Made by a program: the position numbers and the translations under genes. The notes below the pieces were generated by a model. The model saw only the letters and a program-made list of their open reading frames with translations. It searched no databases and was not told where the DNA came from. Below, one piece after another: positions 35,157 through 43,774 of a DNA stretch of 64,000 bases (positions are counted from its first letter, which is position 1; the number at the start of each line of letters is the position of its first letter). The stretch is from Cryobacterium tagatosivorans (GTDB taxonomy: Bacteria; Actinomycetota; Actinomycetes; Actinomycetales; Microbacteriaceae). The DNA lies in contig NZ_SOEZ01000075.1 in NCBI RefSeq assembly GCF_004402215.1, positions 62,001-126,000 of the forward strand, written 5' to 3'.

Positions 35157-35810
35157 TCAGCTCGTCCTGGTCTGCCGTACCCGGTCCGCGGGCGACGCCG
35201 CGCGCGCCGCCTGGCGGTCCAGCCGGTCGGCGGCGAGGAACACCAGGCCGCAGATCACGGGCATGAAGCTCACGGCCGCGAGCGACGCGGAGGCGTCCAG
35301 GCTGCCGAGGCTCGACACGGCGACCGGGAGAATCCCGACGGCAAGCAGCATCCACCCGGCCGGGGCGGCCCGGCGTAGGCCGAGCGCCGCGAGGGCTGCC
35401 CCGAGCACGAAGGAGGCCAGGGCACGGATCGGGCCGACGCTGTTCTCGATCATGCGCCAGGCGCCGGGGTCGGCGGCGAACCAGACAGCGGCCAGCACGA
35501 GGACCACGGTGAGGGTCGCGAGCACGAGCGTCGCCCAATCCGGTCGAAACCAGGCGAGCGCGGCCAGCAGGACGAGGGGGGCCAGCCAGGCCAGGATCAG
35601 CCAGGGCGCGGGGACGCTGCCCGCATCCGTAAGCGTCTCCCCGGCGACGAAGACGCCAAAGAAGATGACGTACACCGCCATGGCCGCCGCGGCCACCCGG
35701 GCCAGGCCCCTGGCTCGCCGCGCCGGATCGGGCTGCCGGAGGAACAGGATGGCGACGGCGACCCCCACGGCGACGACGGCGACCCCGGCCAGAATCAGAA
35801 CGAGCGGCAT
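35157..35810 (-). CDS. Multi-pass membrane protein of unknown function
   Basis: A 217-aa integral membrane protein with about seven hydrophobic segments and no recognisable catalytic motif. ATG 35810 has AAGGAGG 7 bases upstream; an alternative longer start (35885) would add a repeat-coded N-terminus. It lies near the copper genes but reads away from them, and no promoter is obvious except the tandem repeats just upstream. Confidence 0.7.
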   Translation of the reverse strand: MPLVLILAGVAVVAVGVAVAILFLRQPDPARRARGLARVAAAAMAVYVIFFGVFVAGETLTDAGSVPAPWLILAWLAPLVLLAALAWFRPDWATLVLATLTVVLVLAAVWFAADPGAWRMIENSVGPIRALASFVLGAALAALGLRRAAPAGWMLLAVGILPVAVSSLGSLDASASLAAVSFMPVICGLVFLAADRLDRQAARAASPADRVRQTRTS

Positions 35811-35821
35811 GGCAGGCCTCC

Positions 35822-35875
35822 TTGGCGCGAACACTGCAGTTGGCACGAAACCTGCATTTGGCAGGAACACTGCAT
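35822..35875. repeat. Three tandem 18-base repeats
   Basis: Three imperfect copies of an 18-base unit (35822-35839, 35840-35857, 35858-35875), each of the form TTGGC-x-CGAA-x-x-CTGCA-x. They lie directly before the AAGGAGG of the membrane-protein gene and, read with the longer start, encode hexapeptides of the type AVFLPN. They could be a regulator-binding array or a short coding repeat. Confidence 0.7.
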
Positions 35876-36048
35876 CCTTCGTCATCACATCCCCGCGCGG
35901 GGAGCCTGTCAAGGCCGCGCCGCGCGCTCGCGGGGATACTGCCGGCGGTCGGGCCACCGCGCCGCGGGGCCGGCCGACCCGGCGTGCGGACTTCCCGTCC
36001 CGCGGGAGTATCCTGTCGCCATCAGGGGAACTGCGAGAGGAGACCGAC

Positions 36049-36309
36049 ATGATGTGGGGCTACGGAGACGGACCCGGCTGGATGTGGCTCCTCGGGCTGC
36101 TGCTCGTCGCCGGCATTGCGCTGCTCGTGGTATTGATCGTGCGTCTGTCCGCCGGCAGCGGCGGCGGCGCTCGCGGTGGACCGCCCGGCAACGGAACGCC
36201 CTCCGGCGGGACGCGCGCTCGTGAGATCCTCGACGAACGATTCGCGAAGGGGGAGCTGACCGCCGACCAGTACCGCGAACAGCTCCGGGTTCTCGACGAG
36301 AACCGGTGA
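36049..36309 (+). CDS. Small membrane-anchored SHOCT-domain protein
   Basis: An 86-aa protein: an N-terminal membrane segment (MWLLGLLLVAGIALLVVLIV), a Gly/Ser/Pro linker and a C-terminal SHOCT motif (REILDERFAKGELTADQYRE, about residues 60-80), as in many small proteins next to copper-efflux genes. ATG 36049 is preceded by GAGAGGAGACC. Its stop overlaps the oxidase start (TGATG), so the two are translationally coupled. Confidence 0.88.
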   Translation: MMWGYGDGPGWMWLLGLLLVAGIALLVVLIVRLSAGSGGGARGGPPGNGTPSGGTRAREILDERFAKGELTADQYREQLRVLDENR

Positions 36310-37760
36310 TGCAGCCGATCAGCCGGCGCGGCATCCTGCTGCTCGGCGGCCTGGGGGTGGCCGCCACCGCGGTCGGCGGCGCCGGCCTGCTCTGGGGCTC
36401 CACGATCCGGACTCCGCCAGGGCCTCAGTTCGCCGAGCCGGCCGAGCTGGCCAGCGAGGCCGGCCGGCTCCGGGTGCGGTTGACGGCCGCCGGCCGCCGG
36501 GTGCGCCTCGGCGGCCGGGACGTGAGCGCGCTGAGTTTCAACGGGGGGATTCCGGGTCCTACGCTGCGCCTCAAGGCGGGCGACCGGCTGAGCGTGCGCT
36601 TGCGGAACGCACTCACCGACCCCACGAACCTGCACGTGCACGGGCTCCACGTGTCGCCGGAGGGCGCGGGGGACAACCCGTTCGTCATGGTGGAGCCCGG
36701 CGATGGCTTCGCCTACGAGTACGAGTTGCCCGCCGATCATCCGCCGGGGGTGTACTGGTATCACCCGCATCACCACGGCACGGTCGCCGACCAGGTCTCC
36801 GGCGGACTGTACGGAGCCATCATCGTCGAGGACCCTGAACCGATCGAGGCGGCAAGGGAGCGGATGCTGCTGATCTCGGACGTCAACCTGGACGGCTCCG
36901 GACGCATCGCCGTCGCGTCCCCGATGGCCCGGATGCTCGGACGCGAGGGCGAGATCGTGCTGGTCAACGGCCAGGTCACCCCCCGCCTCTCCGCACGCCC
37001 GGGCGAGCGGGAACGCTGGCGCGTGGTGAACACCTGTGTGTCCCGGTACCTGCGGCTGCGCCTGGACGGCCAGCGGCTCCAGCTGGTCGGCATCGACTCC
37101 GGCCGGTTCCGCAACCCGCTGGAGGTGGAGGAGGTGCTGCTGGCCCCGGGGAACCGGGCGGACCTGCTCGTCACCACCCGTGCCGGGACGGCGTCACTGC
37201 GCGCGGCCGCCTACGACCGGGGCGGCGCGGGCGGGATGATGGGCGGCGCGCCCGCGGGATCGCTCTCCGGCGCCGTGCTGCTGGCGACCCTGGCCGTGTC
37301 CGGTGACGCCGTAGCGGAACTGCCGGCGGTCTCCGCCCAGCCGACGCCCCGGGACCTCCGCTCCGCCACGGTGACGGCCAGGCGGGAGCTCAGTTTCGCG
37401 ATGGGCATGGGGGCGGGCATGGGCGGTGGCGGCATGATGAGCTTCACCATCAACGGCCGCCAGTTCGACGCCGGCCGGGTGGATACGACGGTCCAGGCGG
37501 GGAGCGTCGAGGAGTGGACCCTGGTCAACGACAGTCCGATGGACCATCCCGTGCACCTGCACGTGTGGCCGATGCAGCTGATGGAGGAGAACGGCCGGGA
37601 CGCGGAATCCGTGCTCGAGCGCGACGTCGTGAATGTTCCGGCGCGTGGCCGGGTGGTCGTGCGGATCGCGTTCGACGACTTCGCCGGCCGCTCGGTCTAC
37701 CACTGCCACATCCTCGACCATGAGGACAACGGCATGATGGGCGTCATCGAGGTGCGCTGA
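36309..37760 (+). CDS. Tat-exported multicopper oxidase
   Basis: Periplasmic/extracellular copper oxidase (CueO/laccase type) that oxidises Cu(I) or organic substrates. In 483 aa: Tat signal SRRGILLLGGLGV, then the four copper motifs in order: HVHGLH (about residue 109), HPHHHG (about 152), HPVHLHVW (about 412) and HCHILDHEDNGMM (about 464-477), which includes the type-1 copper Cys and axial Met. A Met/Gly-rich loop (GMGAGMGGGGMM, about 373-386) sits before the third motif, as in CueO-type cuprous oxidases. ATG 36309 overlaps the SHOCT stop; GTG 36306 is an alternative. Strongly implies copper detoxification. Confidence 0.95.
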   Translation: MQPISRRGILLLGGLGVAATAVGGAGLLWGSTIRTPPGPQFAEPAELASEAGRLRVRLTAAGRRVRLGGRDVSALSFNGGIPGPTLRLKAGDRLSVRLRNALTDPTNLHVHGLHVSPEGAGDNPFVMVEPGDGFAYEYELPADHPPGVYWYHPHHHGTVADQVSGGLYGAIIVEDPEPIEAARERMLLISDVNLDGSGRIAVASPMARMLGREGEIVLVNGQVTPRLSARPGERERWRVVNTCVSRYLRLRLDGQRLQLVGIDSGRFRNPLEVEEVLLAPGNRADLLVTTRAGTASLRAAAYDRGGAGGMMGGAPAGSLSGAVLLATLAVSGDAVAELPAVSAQPTPRDLRSATVTARRELSFAMGMGAGMGGGGMMSFTINGRQFDAGRVDTTVQAGSVEEWTLVNDSPMDHPVHLHVWPMQLMEENGRDAESVLERDVVNVPARGRVVVRIAFDDFAGRSVYHCHILDHEDNGMMGVIEVR

Positions 37761-37781
37761 CGTGCGCTGACGTGCGCTGAC
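37752..37781. repeat. Three tandem 10-base repeats over a stop codon
   Basis: GTGCGCTGAC occurs three times in a row (37752-37781). The first copy holds the oxidase stop TGA, so each copy repeats an in-phase-independent stop. Slippage of a short repeat at a gene end is the likely origin. Confidence 0.7.
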
Positions 37782-37789
37782 GGGCGTGG

Positions 37790-38122
37790 TTAGGAGCGCA
37801 CGAGCCGGGCGATCGCGGCCGAGGCCTCGCGCATCTTCAGGTCGGCCTCCGGGCCGCCGACCGCGGCGGCATCCACGACGCAGTGGTTCAGGTGGTCGTC
37901 GAGGAGGCCGAGCGCGACGGACTGCAGCGCACTCGTCATCGCCGAGATCTGGGTGAGGATGTCGATGCAGTACTTCTCGTCGGACACCATGCCCTGCAGG
38001 CCGCGGGCCTGCCCCTCGATCCGGCGCAGGCGCTTGAGGTAGTCATCCTTGTTGGAGATGTACCCGTGCGCGCCGTGATGCCCGTCATGCAGCGCGTTCT
38101 CCGCCCCGGTTGATTCATTCAT
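37790..38122 (-). CDS. csoR: CsoR-type copper-sensing repressor
   Basis: Copper-responsive repressor of the DUF156/CsoR family. In 110 aa the Cu(I)-binding residues are present: Cys52 in EKYCIDIL, His77 and Cys81 in HLNHC. A His-rich N-terminus (HDGHHGAHGY) precedes the DNA-binding helices (LKRLRRIEGQARGLQGMV). ATG 38122 was chosen because it opens MNESTGAEN; the longer frame has no support. It is divergent from copZ-copA across palindromic C-run/G-run operators, so it probably represses them and itself. Confidence 0.93.
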   Translation of the reverse strand: MNESTGAENALHDGHHGAHGYISNKDDYLKRLRRIEGQARGLQGMVSDEKYCIDILTQISAMTSALQSVALGLLDDHLNHCVVDAAAVGGPEADLKMREASAAIARLVRS

Positions 38123-38130
38123 GCTCCCAC

Positions 38131-38158
38131 TATACCCCCAGTGGGTATCGGGGGTATA
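38131..38158. promoter_or_regulatory. CsoR operator candidate
   Basis: TATACCCCC (38131-38139) and GGGGGTATA (38150-38158) form a dyad around a 10-base centre that itself holds GTGGGTAT. This is the TACCC...GGGTA architecture of CsoR sites. It lies just upstream of csoR and would also cover the divergent copZ promoter. Confidence 0.75.
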
Positions 38159-38168
38159 GTGGTTCACG

Positions 38169-38183
38169 TACCCCCGGGGGGTA
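38169..38183. promoter_or_regulatory. Second CsoR operator candidate
   Basis: TACCCCCGGGGGGTA is a compact palindrome of the same C-run/G-run type, 11 bases beyond the first site and 26 bases before the copZ start, next to the SD-like AAAGGGAA. Confidence 0.7.
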
Positions 38184-38208
38184 ACACAATCGAAAGGGAA
38201 CGCGGCTC

Positions 38209-38469
38209 ATGAGCGCAAACGAAACAGAACAGAACGACGCCGAACTGACCACGAGCATCTTCGAGGTGTCCGGGATGACCTGCGGACACTGCGTGAAGAG
38301 CGTCACCGAGGAACTCGGCCGGGTAGAGGGCGCGAAGAACGTGGAGGTCGCGCTCGTGCCGGGCGGCGTCTCCCGGGTGATGGTCTCCAGCGCCGGCGCG
38401 CTCGACCCCGACGCGGTCGCCGCGGCGATCGACGAGGCCGGGTACGCGCTGGTGACCCAGTCCCGATGA
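38209..38469 (+). CDS. copZ: Copper chaperone (CopZ-like)
   Basis: An 86-aa single heavy-metal-associated domain. Metal motif GMTCGHC (about residues 23-29) binds Cu(I); the fold continues [21 protein letters not shown]. Delivers copper to the ATPase encoded next. The stop overlaps the copA start (ATGA). Confidence 0.93.
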   Translation: MSANETEQNDAELTTSIFEVSGMTCGHCVKSVTEELGRVEGAKNVEVALVPGGVSRVMVSSAGALDPDAVAAAIDEAGYALVTQSR

Positions 38470-40754
38470 GCGGCCGGCAGGTCGAGCTTGTCGTCGGCGG
38501 GATGACCTGCGCGTCATGCGCGGCGCGGATCGAGAAGAAGCTCAACCGGATGCCCGGGGTCGAGGCCTCGGTCAACTATGCGACCGAGAAGGCCACCGTG
38601 TTCGTGCCGGAGGGCACCTCGGTCGACGCCGCGATCGCCACCATCGAGGCCACCGGCTATACGGCCGTGCTGCCCGCACCGGCCGAGCTTCCGGATATCG
38701 CGGACGAGGCGGACGGCGACGTTCGCAGCCTGCGGCAGCGGCTGCTGGTCTCCGCCGCCCTCGCGACGCCGGTCGCGCTGCTGTCGATGATCCCCGCGCT
38801 GCAGTTCACCAACTGGCAGTGGCTCGCCCTCACCCTCGCGGCTCCCGTCGCGGTCTGGGGCGCCTGGCCGTTCCACCGCGCGGCGTGGGTCAACGCCCGC
38901 CACGGCGCGGCGACGATGGACACCCTGATCAGCGTCGGGGTGCTCGCGTCGCTCGGCTGGTCGCTCTACGCGCTGTTCTTCGGCATGGCTGGGATGCCCG
39001 GCATGACGATGGAGTTCTCCTTCACGGCCGAACCCGGGGCCGGGGCCGACGAGATCTACCTCGAGGTGGCATCCGCGGTCACCGTCTTCATCCTGGCCGG
39101 GCGGTACTTCGAGGCCCGGGCGAAACGACGTTCCGGCGCTGCCCTGAAGGCGCTGCTCGAACTGGGCGCCAAGGAGGCGACGCTGCTGCGGGACGGGGTC
39201 GAGACCCGGGTCCCCACCTCCGCCCTCGTCGTCGGCGACCTGTTCGTCGTGCGCCCGGGCGAGAAGGTCGCGACCGACGGCGAGGTCGTCCTGGGCACCT
39301 CGGCGGTCGACGCGAGCATGCTCACCGGCGAGGCCGTTCCGGTCGAGGTCGGACCCGGCGCCGTCGTCGTCGGCGCCACGCTCAACTCGGGCGGACGCCT
39401 CGTGGTGCGGGCCACCAGGGTGGGCTCGGATACCGAACTCGCCCAGATCGGACGCCTCGTCGAACAGGCGCAGGCCGGCAAGGCCGATGTGCAGCGCCTG
39501 GCCGACCGGGTGTCGGCGATCTTCGTGCCGATCGTGATCGGCCTCGCCCTGGCCGCCCTCGCCGTCTGGCTCCTCATCGGCGCGGGCCCCGTGGCGGCCT
39601 TCACCGCGGCCGTGGCGACCCTGATCATCGCCTGCCCGTGCGCCCTCGGCCTGGCCACCCCGACCGCCCTGCTGGTCGGGACCGGGCGCGGCGCCCAGCT
39701 GGGCATCCTGATCAAGGGGCCGCAGGTCCTCGAATCGACCCGCCGGGTCGACACCATCGTCCTGGACAAGACCGGCACAGTGACGACCGGCCGGATGACG
39801 CTGGTCGCCGCCGTGCCCGCCCGGGGCGTGGCCGAAGACGAGCTTCTCCGCCTCGCCGGTGCGGCGGAGACCGGCTCGGAGCATCCGATCGCCGCGGCGA
39901 TCGCCGCAGGGGCGCTGGAGCGCGTTGCCGCGCTCCCCACCCCCGAATCGTTCGCGTCGGAAGACGGCCTCGGCGTGCAGGCCGTCGTCGACGGTCACCT
40001 CGTGCTGGTCGGACGCCCGCGCTGGCTCGCCGACGAGTGGAGCGTCACGCTCCCCGCCGAGCTCGCGGACGCCCTCGCCCTGTTCGCGTCCCGCGGGCAG
40101 ACCGCCGTCGCGGTCGCCTGGGACGGCCAGGCCCGGGGCATCCTCGCCGTGTCCGATGTGGTCAAGGCGACGAGCGCCGCCGCCGTTGCCGAGTTCCGCC
40201 GCCTGGGCCTGCGCCCGCTGCTGCTGACCGGCGACAACGAGGTCGTCGCCCGGGCCGTCGCGGCCGAGGTCGGCATCACCGACGTGCGCGCCGACGTGCT
40301 CCCGGCCGAGAAGGCCGAGGTCATCCGCGACCTGCAGCGGGAGGGCCGGGTCGTCGCCATGGTCGGAGACGGTGTGAACGACGCCGTCGCGCTCGCCACG
40401 GCCGACCTCGGCATCGCCATGGGCACCGGCACCGATGTCGCCATCGAGGCCAGCGACCTTACCCTCGTGCGCAGCGACCTCGTCGCCGCCGCGGATGCCA
40501 TCCGGCTGTCCCGGCGCACCCTGGGCACCATCAAGGCCAACCTGTTCTGGGCGTTCGCCTACAACGTCGCCGCGATCCCGCTGGCCATGCTCGGTCTGCT
40601 CAACCCCCTGATCGCCGGGGCGGCGATGGGGCTGTCCTCCGTGTTCGTCGTGAGCAACAGCCTCCGGCTGCGCGGTTTCCGCGGGCTCCGCGTCGCCGCG
40701 ACCGTCACCGGCGCCGACTCCGTGGAACGACGGGACCTCGCGGCCGCGCACTGA
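38466..40754 (+). CDS. copA: Cu(I)-exporting P-type ATPase (CopA)
   Basis: P1B-1 ATPase that pumps Cu(I) out of the cytoplasm. In 762 aa: one N-terminal metal-binding domain with GMTCASC (residues 12-18), eight hydrophobic segments, the transmembrane metal motif CPC within [13 protein letters not shown] (residue 390 onward), the phosphorylation motif DKTGT (about 434), SEHPIAAAI in the nucleotide domain, and GDGVND (about 635). All key residues are present. Coupled to copZ; DUF305 lipoprotein gene follows. Confidence 0.96.
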   Translation: MSGRQVELVVGGMTCASCAARIEKKLNRMPGVEASVNYATEKATVFVPEGTSVDAAIATIEATGYTAVLPAPAELPDIADEADGDVRSLRQRLLVSAALATPVALLSMIPALQFTNWQWLALTLAAPVAVWGAWPFHRAAWVNARHGAATMDTLISVGVLASLGWSLYALFFGMAGMPGMTMEFSFTAEPGAGADEIYLEVASAVTVFILAGRYFEARAKRRSGAALKALLELGAKEATLLRDGVETRVPTSALVVGDLFVVRPGEKVATDGEVVLGTSAVDASMLTGEAVPVEVGPGAVVVGATLNSGGRLVVRATRVGSDTELAQIGRLVEQAQAGKADVQRLADRVSAIFVPIVIGLALAALAVWLLIGAGPVAAFTAAVATLIIACPCALGLATPTALLVGTGRGAQLGILIKGPQVLESTRRVDTIVLDKTGTVTTGRMTLVAAVPARGVAEDELLRLAGAAETGSEHPIAAAIAAGALERVAALPTPESFASEDGLGVQAVVDGHLVLVGRPRWLADEWSVTLPAELADALALFASRGQTAVAVAWDGQARGILAVSDVVKATSAAAVAEFRRLGLRPLLLTGDNEVVARAVAAEVGITDVRADVLPAEKAEVIRDLQREGRVVAMVGDGVNDAVALATADLGIAMGTGTDVAIEASDLTLVRSDLVAAADAIRLSRRTLGTIKANLFWAFAYNVAAIPLAMLGLLNPLIAGAAMGLSSVFVVSNSLRLRGFRGLRVAATVTGADSVERRDLAAAH

Positions 40755-40802
40755 CCTCGAACGCTCCTCGTTTCTCCCAGCCCCACCTGATTGGATACAG
40801 CC

Positions 40803-41396
40803 ATGCTCACGAACAGACTTCTCGCCCGCCGTACCTCCCTCCTGGCCGCCGCGGCGGTGGCCGGCCTGCTCGCTCTCAGCGGCTGCGCCGGCGCGGTGTC
40901 GGGTGGATCGGCCGCGTCGGACGCCCCGGCCTCCTCGGACTCCTTCAATGCGGCGGACGTCGCCTTCGCCCAGATGATGATCCCGCACCACGAGCAGGCC
41001 GTGGAGATGAGCGACGAGATCCTCGGCAAGGACGGCATCGACCAGGACACCGTCGACCTCGCCACCGGGATCAAGGCCGCCCAGGAGCCGGAAATCCAGC
41101 AGATGGAGTCCTGGCTCGACGCCTGGGGCGCCGACAGGGCAATGGCGGGCATGGGCCACGGGACGGACGGGATGATGTCCGCGGACGACATGTCGGCCCT
41201 GGACGAGGCGACCGGCTCGGAGGCCGCCCGGTTGTTCCTCCAGCAGATGTTGGTGCACCACGAGGGCGCGATCACGATGGCACGGACCGAGCTGCAGGCC
41301 GGCAAGAACGCCGAGGCGAAGGCCCTGGCCGAGGCCATCGTCACGGCCCAGGAGGCCGAGATCCAGGAGATCAAGGACCTCCTCGCCGCCAGCTAG
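40803..41396 (+). CDS. DUF305 lipoprotein
   Basis: A 197-aa exported protein of the DUF305 family, which often travels with copper-resistance genes and carries His/Met clusters able to bind metal. The precursor has a signal with lipobox LALSGC, then MMIPHHEQAVEM and MLVHHEGAITMA (about residues 58 and 148), and Met/Gly-rich AMAGMGHGTDGMMS. ATG 40803 is chosen because it begins the signal; a TTG at 40791 is possible. Its stop shares the tetranucleotide CTAG with the stop of the convergent copper ATPase. Confidence 0.9.
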   Translation: MLTNRLLARRTSLLAAAAVAGLLALSGCAGAVSGGSAASDAPASSDSFNAADVAFAQMMIPHHEQAVEMSDEILGKDGIDQDTVDLATGIKAAQEPEIQQMESWLDAWGADRAMAGMGHGTDGMMSADDMSALDEATGSEAARLFLQQMLVHHEGAITMARTELQAGKNAEAKALAEAIVTAQEAEIQEIKDLLAAS

Positions 41397-43774
41397 GCGG
41401 AGCCGGCCGGCCGCGGTAAGGGAAGCCGCTTCAGCAGCAGCGCGTTCACGGCGACGATGACGCTCGAGCCGGACATCGAGATCGCGGCGATCTCCGGGCT
41501 GAGCATGAGGCCCAGCGACGGATAGAACAGGCCGGCGGCGATCGGCAGGGCGATCACGTTGTAACCGATGGCCCAACCGAGGTTCTGCCGCATCTTGCGC
41601 AGGGTGCCCTTCCCGATGCGCAGGGCCACGGGAACGTCGAGCGGGTCGGAGCGCATCAGCACCACGTCCGCGGTCTCGATGGCGACATCCGTGCCGGCGC
41701 CGATGGCGATGCCCAGGTCGGCCTGCGCCAGCGCCGGGGCATCGTTGACACCGTCGCCGACCATCGCGACGCGCCGGCCGGCACCCTGCAGCTCGGCGAT
41801 CTTCGCCGACTTGTCTTCGGGCAGCACCTCGGCGATCACGGTGTCGATGCCCAGCTTCTCGGCGATCCGTCGGGCGGTGGCCTCGTTGTCGCCGGTGAGC
41901 ATGACGACCCGGATGCCGGCGTCGTGCAACGCGGCCACGGCCGCCGCCGCGGTCTCGCGCGGGGCGTCGGCCAGGGCGATGACGCCGACCGCCTGGCCGT
42001 CGACGGCGACCAGCACCGCCGTGCGCCCGGCCTGGGCCAGCTCGTCCCGCTGCGCCGCGACCGGGGCCAGCTCGACGCCCTCGGCGGCCAGCAGCTTGCG
42101 GTTGCCGACGAGCACCCGGAGGCCCTGCACGGTCGCGCCCGCGCCATGCCCGGGAACGTTCCGGAACTCCGCGGCGGCCAGGGTCTCGGCCCCGCCGGCC
42201 TCGGCGTGGGCGACGATGGCGGCGGCGAGCGGATGCTCCGACTCCCGTTCGACCGCGGCGACGAGCGCCAGCAGCCGGGGCTCCTCGATCCCGATGGCGA
42301 TGACATCCGTGACCTCCGGCTCGCCCCGGGTCAGCGTGCCGGTCTTGTCCAGCACGACGGTGTCGATGCGCGCCGCCGTCTCGAGCGCGGTGGCGTTCTT
42401 GAACAGGACGCCGCGTTTCGCGCCCAGGCCCGTGCCCACCATGATGGCCGTCGGCGTGGCCAGGCCCAGGGCATCCGGGCAGGTGATGACGACGACGGTG
42501 ATGGCGAAAAGGATCGCCGTCTGCACGCTCGCTCCGACCAGCAGCCAGGCCGCCAGGGTGGCCCCGCCGCCGATCAGGGCGACGAGCACCAGCCAGAACG
42601 CGGCCCGGTCGGCGAGCCGCTGGCCGGGCGCCTTCGAGTTCTGCGCCTCCTGGACCAGGGCCACGATCCGGGCCAGCGCGGTGTCCGCCCCGACCCTCGT
42701 CGCGCGCACCCGGAGCGTTCCGGTCGTGTTCACGGTGGCGCCGATCGCCTCGGAGCCGGCGGCCTTGGCCACCGGGAGGCTCTCCCCGGTGATCATGGAT
42801 TCGTCGATCTCGGACTCGCCCTGCTCGACCACGCCGTCGGTCGGGATCCGCGCGCCGGGGCGCACCAGCATCAGGTCCCCGGGGACCACCTCGGAACTCG
42901 GCACCTCGACCGTTTCCCCGTCCCGGATGACCAGCGCCAGGGGCGGGGCGAGCTCGAGCAGGGTGCGCACGGCGTCGTTCGCCCCGCCGCGGGCGCGCAT
43001 TTCGAACCAGTGGCCGAGCAGCACGAAGCTGGCCAGCACGGTGGCCGCCTCGTAGAACACCTCGCCGCCGCCGGTCAGGGTCACCGCCAGGCTGTACAGC
43101 CAGCCGGCGCCCACGCCGACGGCGACGAGGACCATCATGTCCAGGGTGCGGGCCCGCAGCGCCCGGACGGCCCCGTCGAAGAAGATCCAGGCCGAGTAGA
43201 AGATCACTGGCAGGGAGAGCACGAGCGCGAAGACGTCGTCGCGGAGGCCGAAGGGGGCCGGGGCGCCGAATCCGAGGACCTCGCGGCCGATCGGTGACCA
43301 CAGGGTGATCGGCACCGACAGCACGGCGGCGACCAGGAACCGGTTGCGCATGTCGCGGATCATGGCATCCATCGACATCTCGCCGTGGCCGCCGTGGCCC
43401 ATGGCATCCTGCGCGCTCCGGGTGACGGGGGCGGCGTGTCCGGCGTGGTCGGCGTCTGCCGGAGCGTGCTCCGCGCCTGCCGCGGCGTGCTGCCCGGCGT
43501 GGGCTGGGGCGTCGGCCTCCGCCATCGGGTCGCAGATGTGGTCGGGGACGGACCGGCCGGAGCAGTGGTAACCGCAGTCCCGCACCCAGCCGGCCAGGTC
43601 GGCGATGGACGTATGTCGCGGGTCGAAGGTCACGTTGGCGGTCTGGGCGACCGGGTTGGCCTCGACCTTTGTCACGCCCGGCCGGCGCCCGAGCACGGAC
43701 TCGGCGACGGCCTTGGAGGAGGCCCAGTGCACGCCCTTGACCTCGATCACCGCAGTCTCAGTCGGTCCGCTCAT
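41393..43774 (-). CDS. P1B-type heavy-metal ATPase with CPD motif
   Basis: Second heavy-metal P-type ATPase (793 aa), CopB-like in layout. The transmembrane metal motif reads ITCPDALGLATP (about residue 430), CPD instead of CPC or CPH. The phosphorylation motif DKTGTLTRG (about 478), SEHPLAAAI and GDGVNDAPAL are intact. The N-terminus looks like an HMA domain that lost its Cys pair (VKGVHWASSKAVAESV) but gained CGYHCSGRSVPDHIC and a His-rich linker (HAGQHAAAGAEHAPADADHA). The metal is uncertain: copper by context, other soft metals possible. ATG 43774 (GAGAGG upstream) overlaps the ligase stop. Confidence 0.88.
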   Translation of the reverse strand: MSGPTETAVIEVKGVHWASSKAVAESVLGRRPGVTKVEANPVAQTANVTFDPRHTSIADLAGWVRDCGYHCSGRSVPDHICDPMAEADAPAHAGQHAAAGAEHAPADADHAGHAAPVTRSAQDAMGHGGHGEMSMDAMIRDMRNRFLVAAVLSVPITLWSPIGREVLGFGAPAPFGLRDDVFALVLSLPVIFYSAWIFFDGAVRALRARTLDMMVLVAVGVGAGWLYSLAVTLTGGGEVFYEAATVLASFVLLGHWFEMRARGGANDAVRTLLELAPPLALVIRDGETVEVPSSEVVPGDLMLVRPGARIPTDGVVEQGESEIDESMITGESLPVAKAAGSEAIGATVNTTGTLRVRATRVGADTALARIVALVQEAQNSKAPGQRLADRAAFWLVLVALIGGGATLAAWLLVGASVQTAILFAITVVVITCPDALGLATPTAIMVGTGLGAKRGVLFKNATALETAARIDTVVLDKTGTLTRGEPEVTDVIAIGIEEPRLLALVAAVERESEHPLAAAIVAHAEAGGAETLAAAEFRNVPGHGAGATVQGLRVLVGNRKLLAAEGVELAPVAAQRDELAQAGRTAVLVAVDGQAVGVIALADAPRETAAAAVAALHDAGIRVVMLTGDNEATARRIAEKLGIDTVIAEVLPEDKSAKIAELQGAGRRVAMVGDGVNDAPALAQADLGIAIGAGTDVAIETADVVLMRSDPLDVPVALRIGKGTLRKMRQNLGWAIGYNVIALPIAAGLFYPSLGLMLSPEIAAISMSGSSVIVAVNALLLKRLPLPRPAGSA

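Noticed and set aside
38514..43301. A 1595-residue open frame on the minus strand across the copper genes
   Set aside because: It is a shadow of copA and of the second ATPase, with Arg/Gly/Pro-rich composition and no motifs; the real genes on both strands have complete P-type ATPase motifs.
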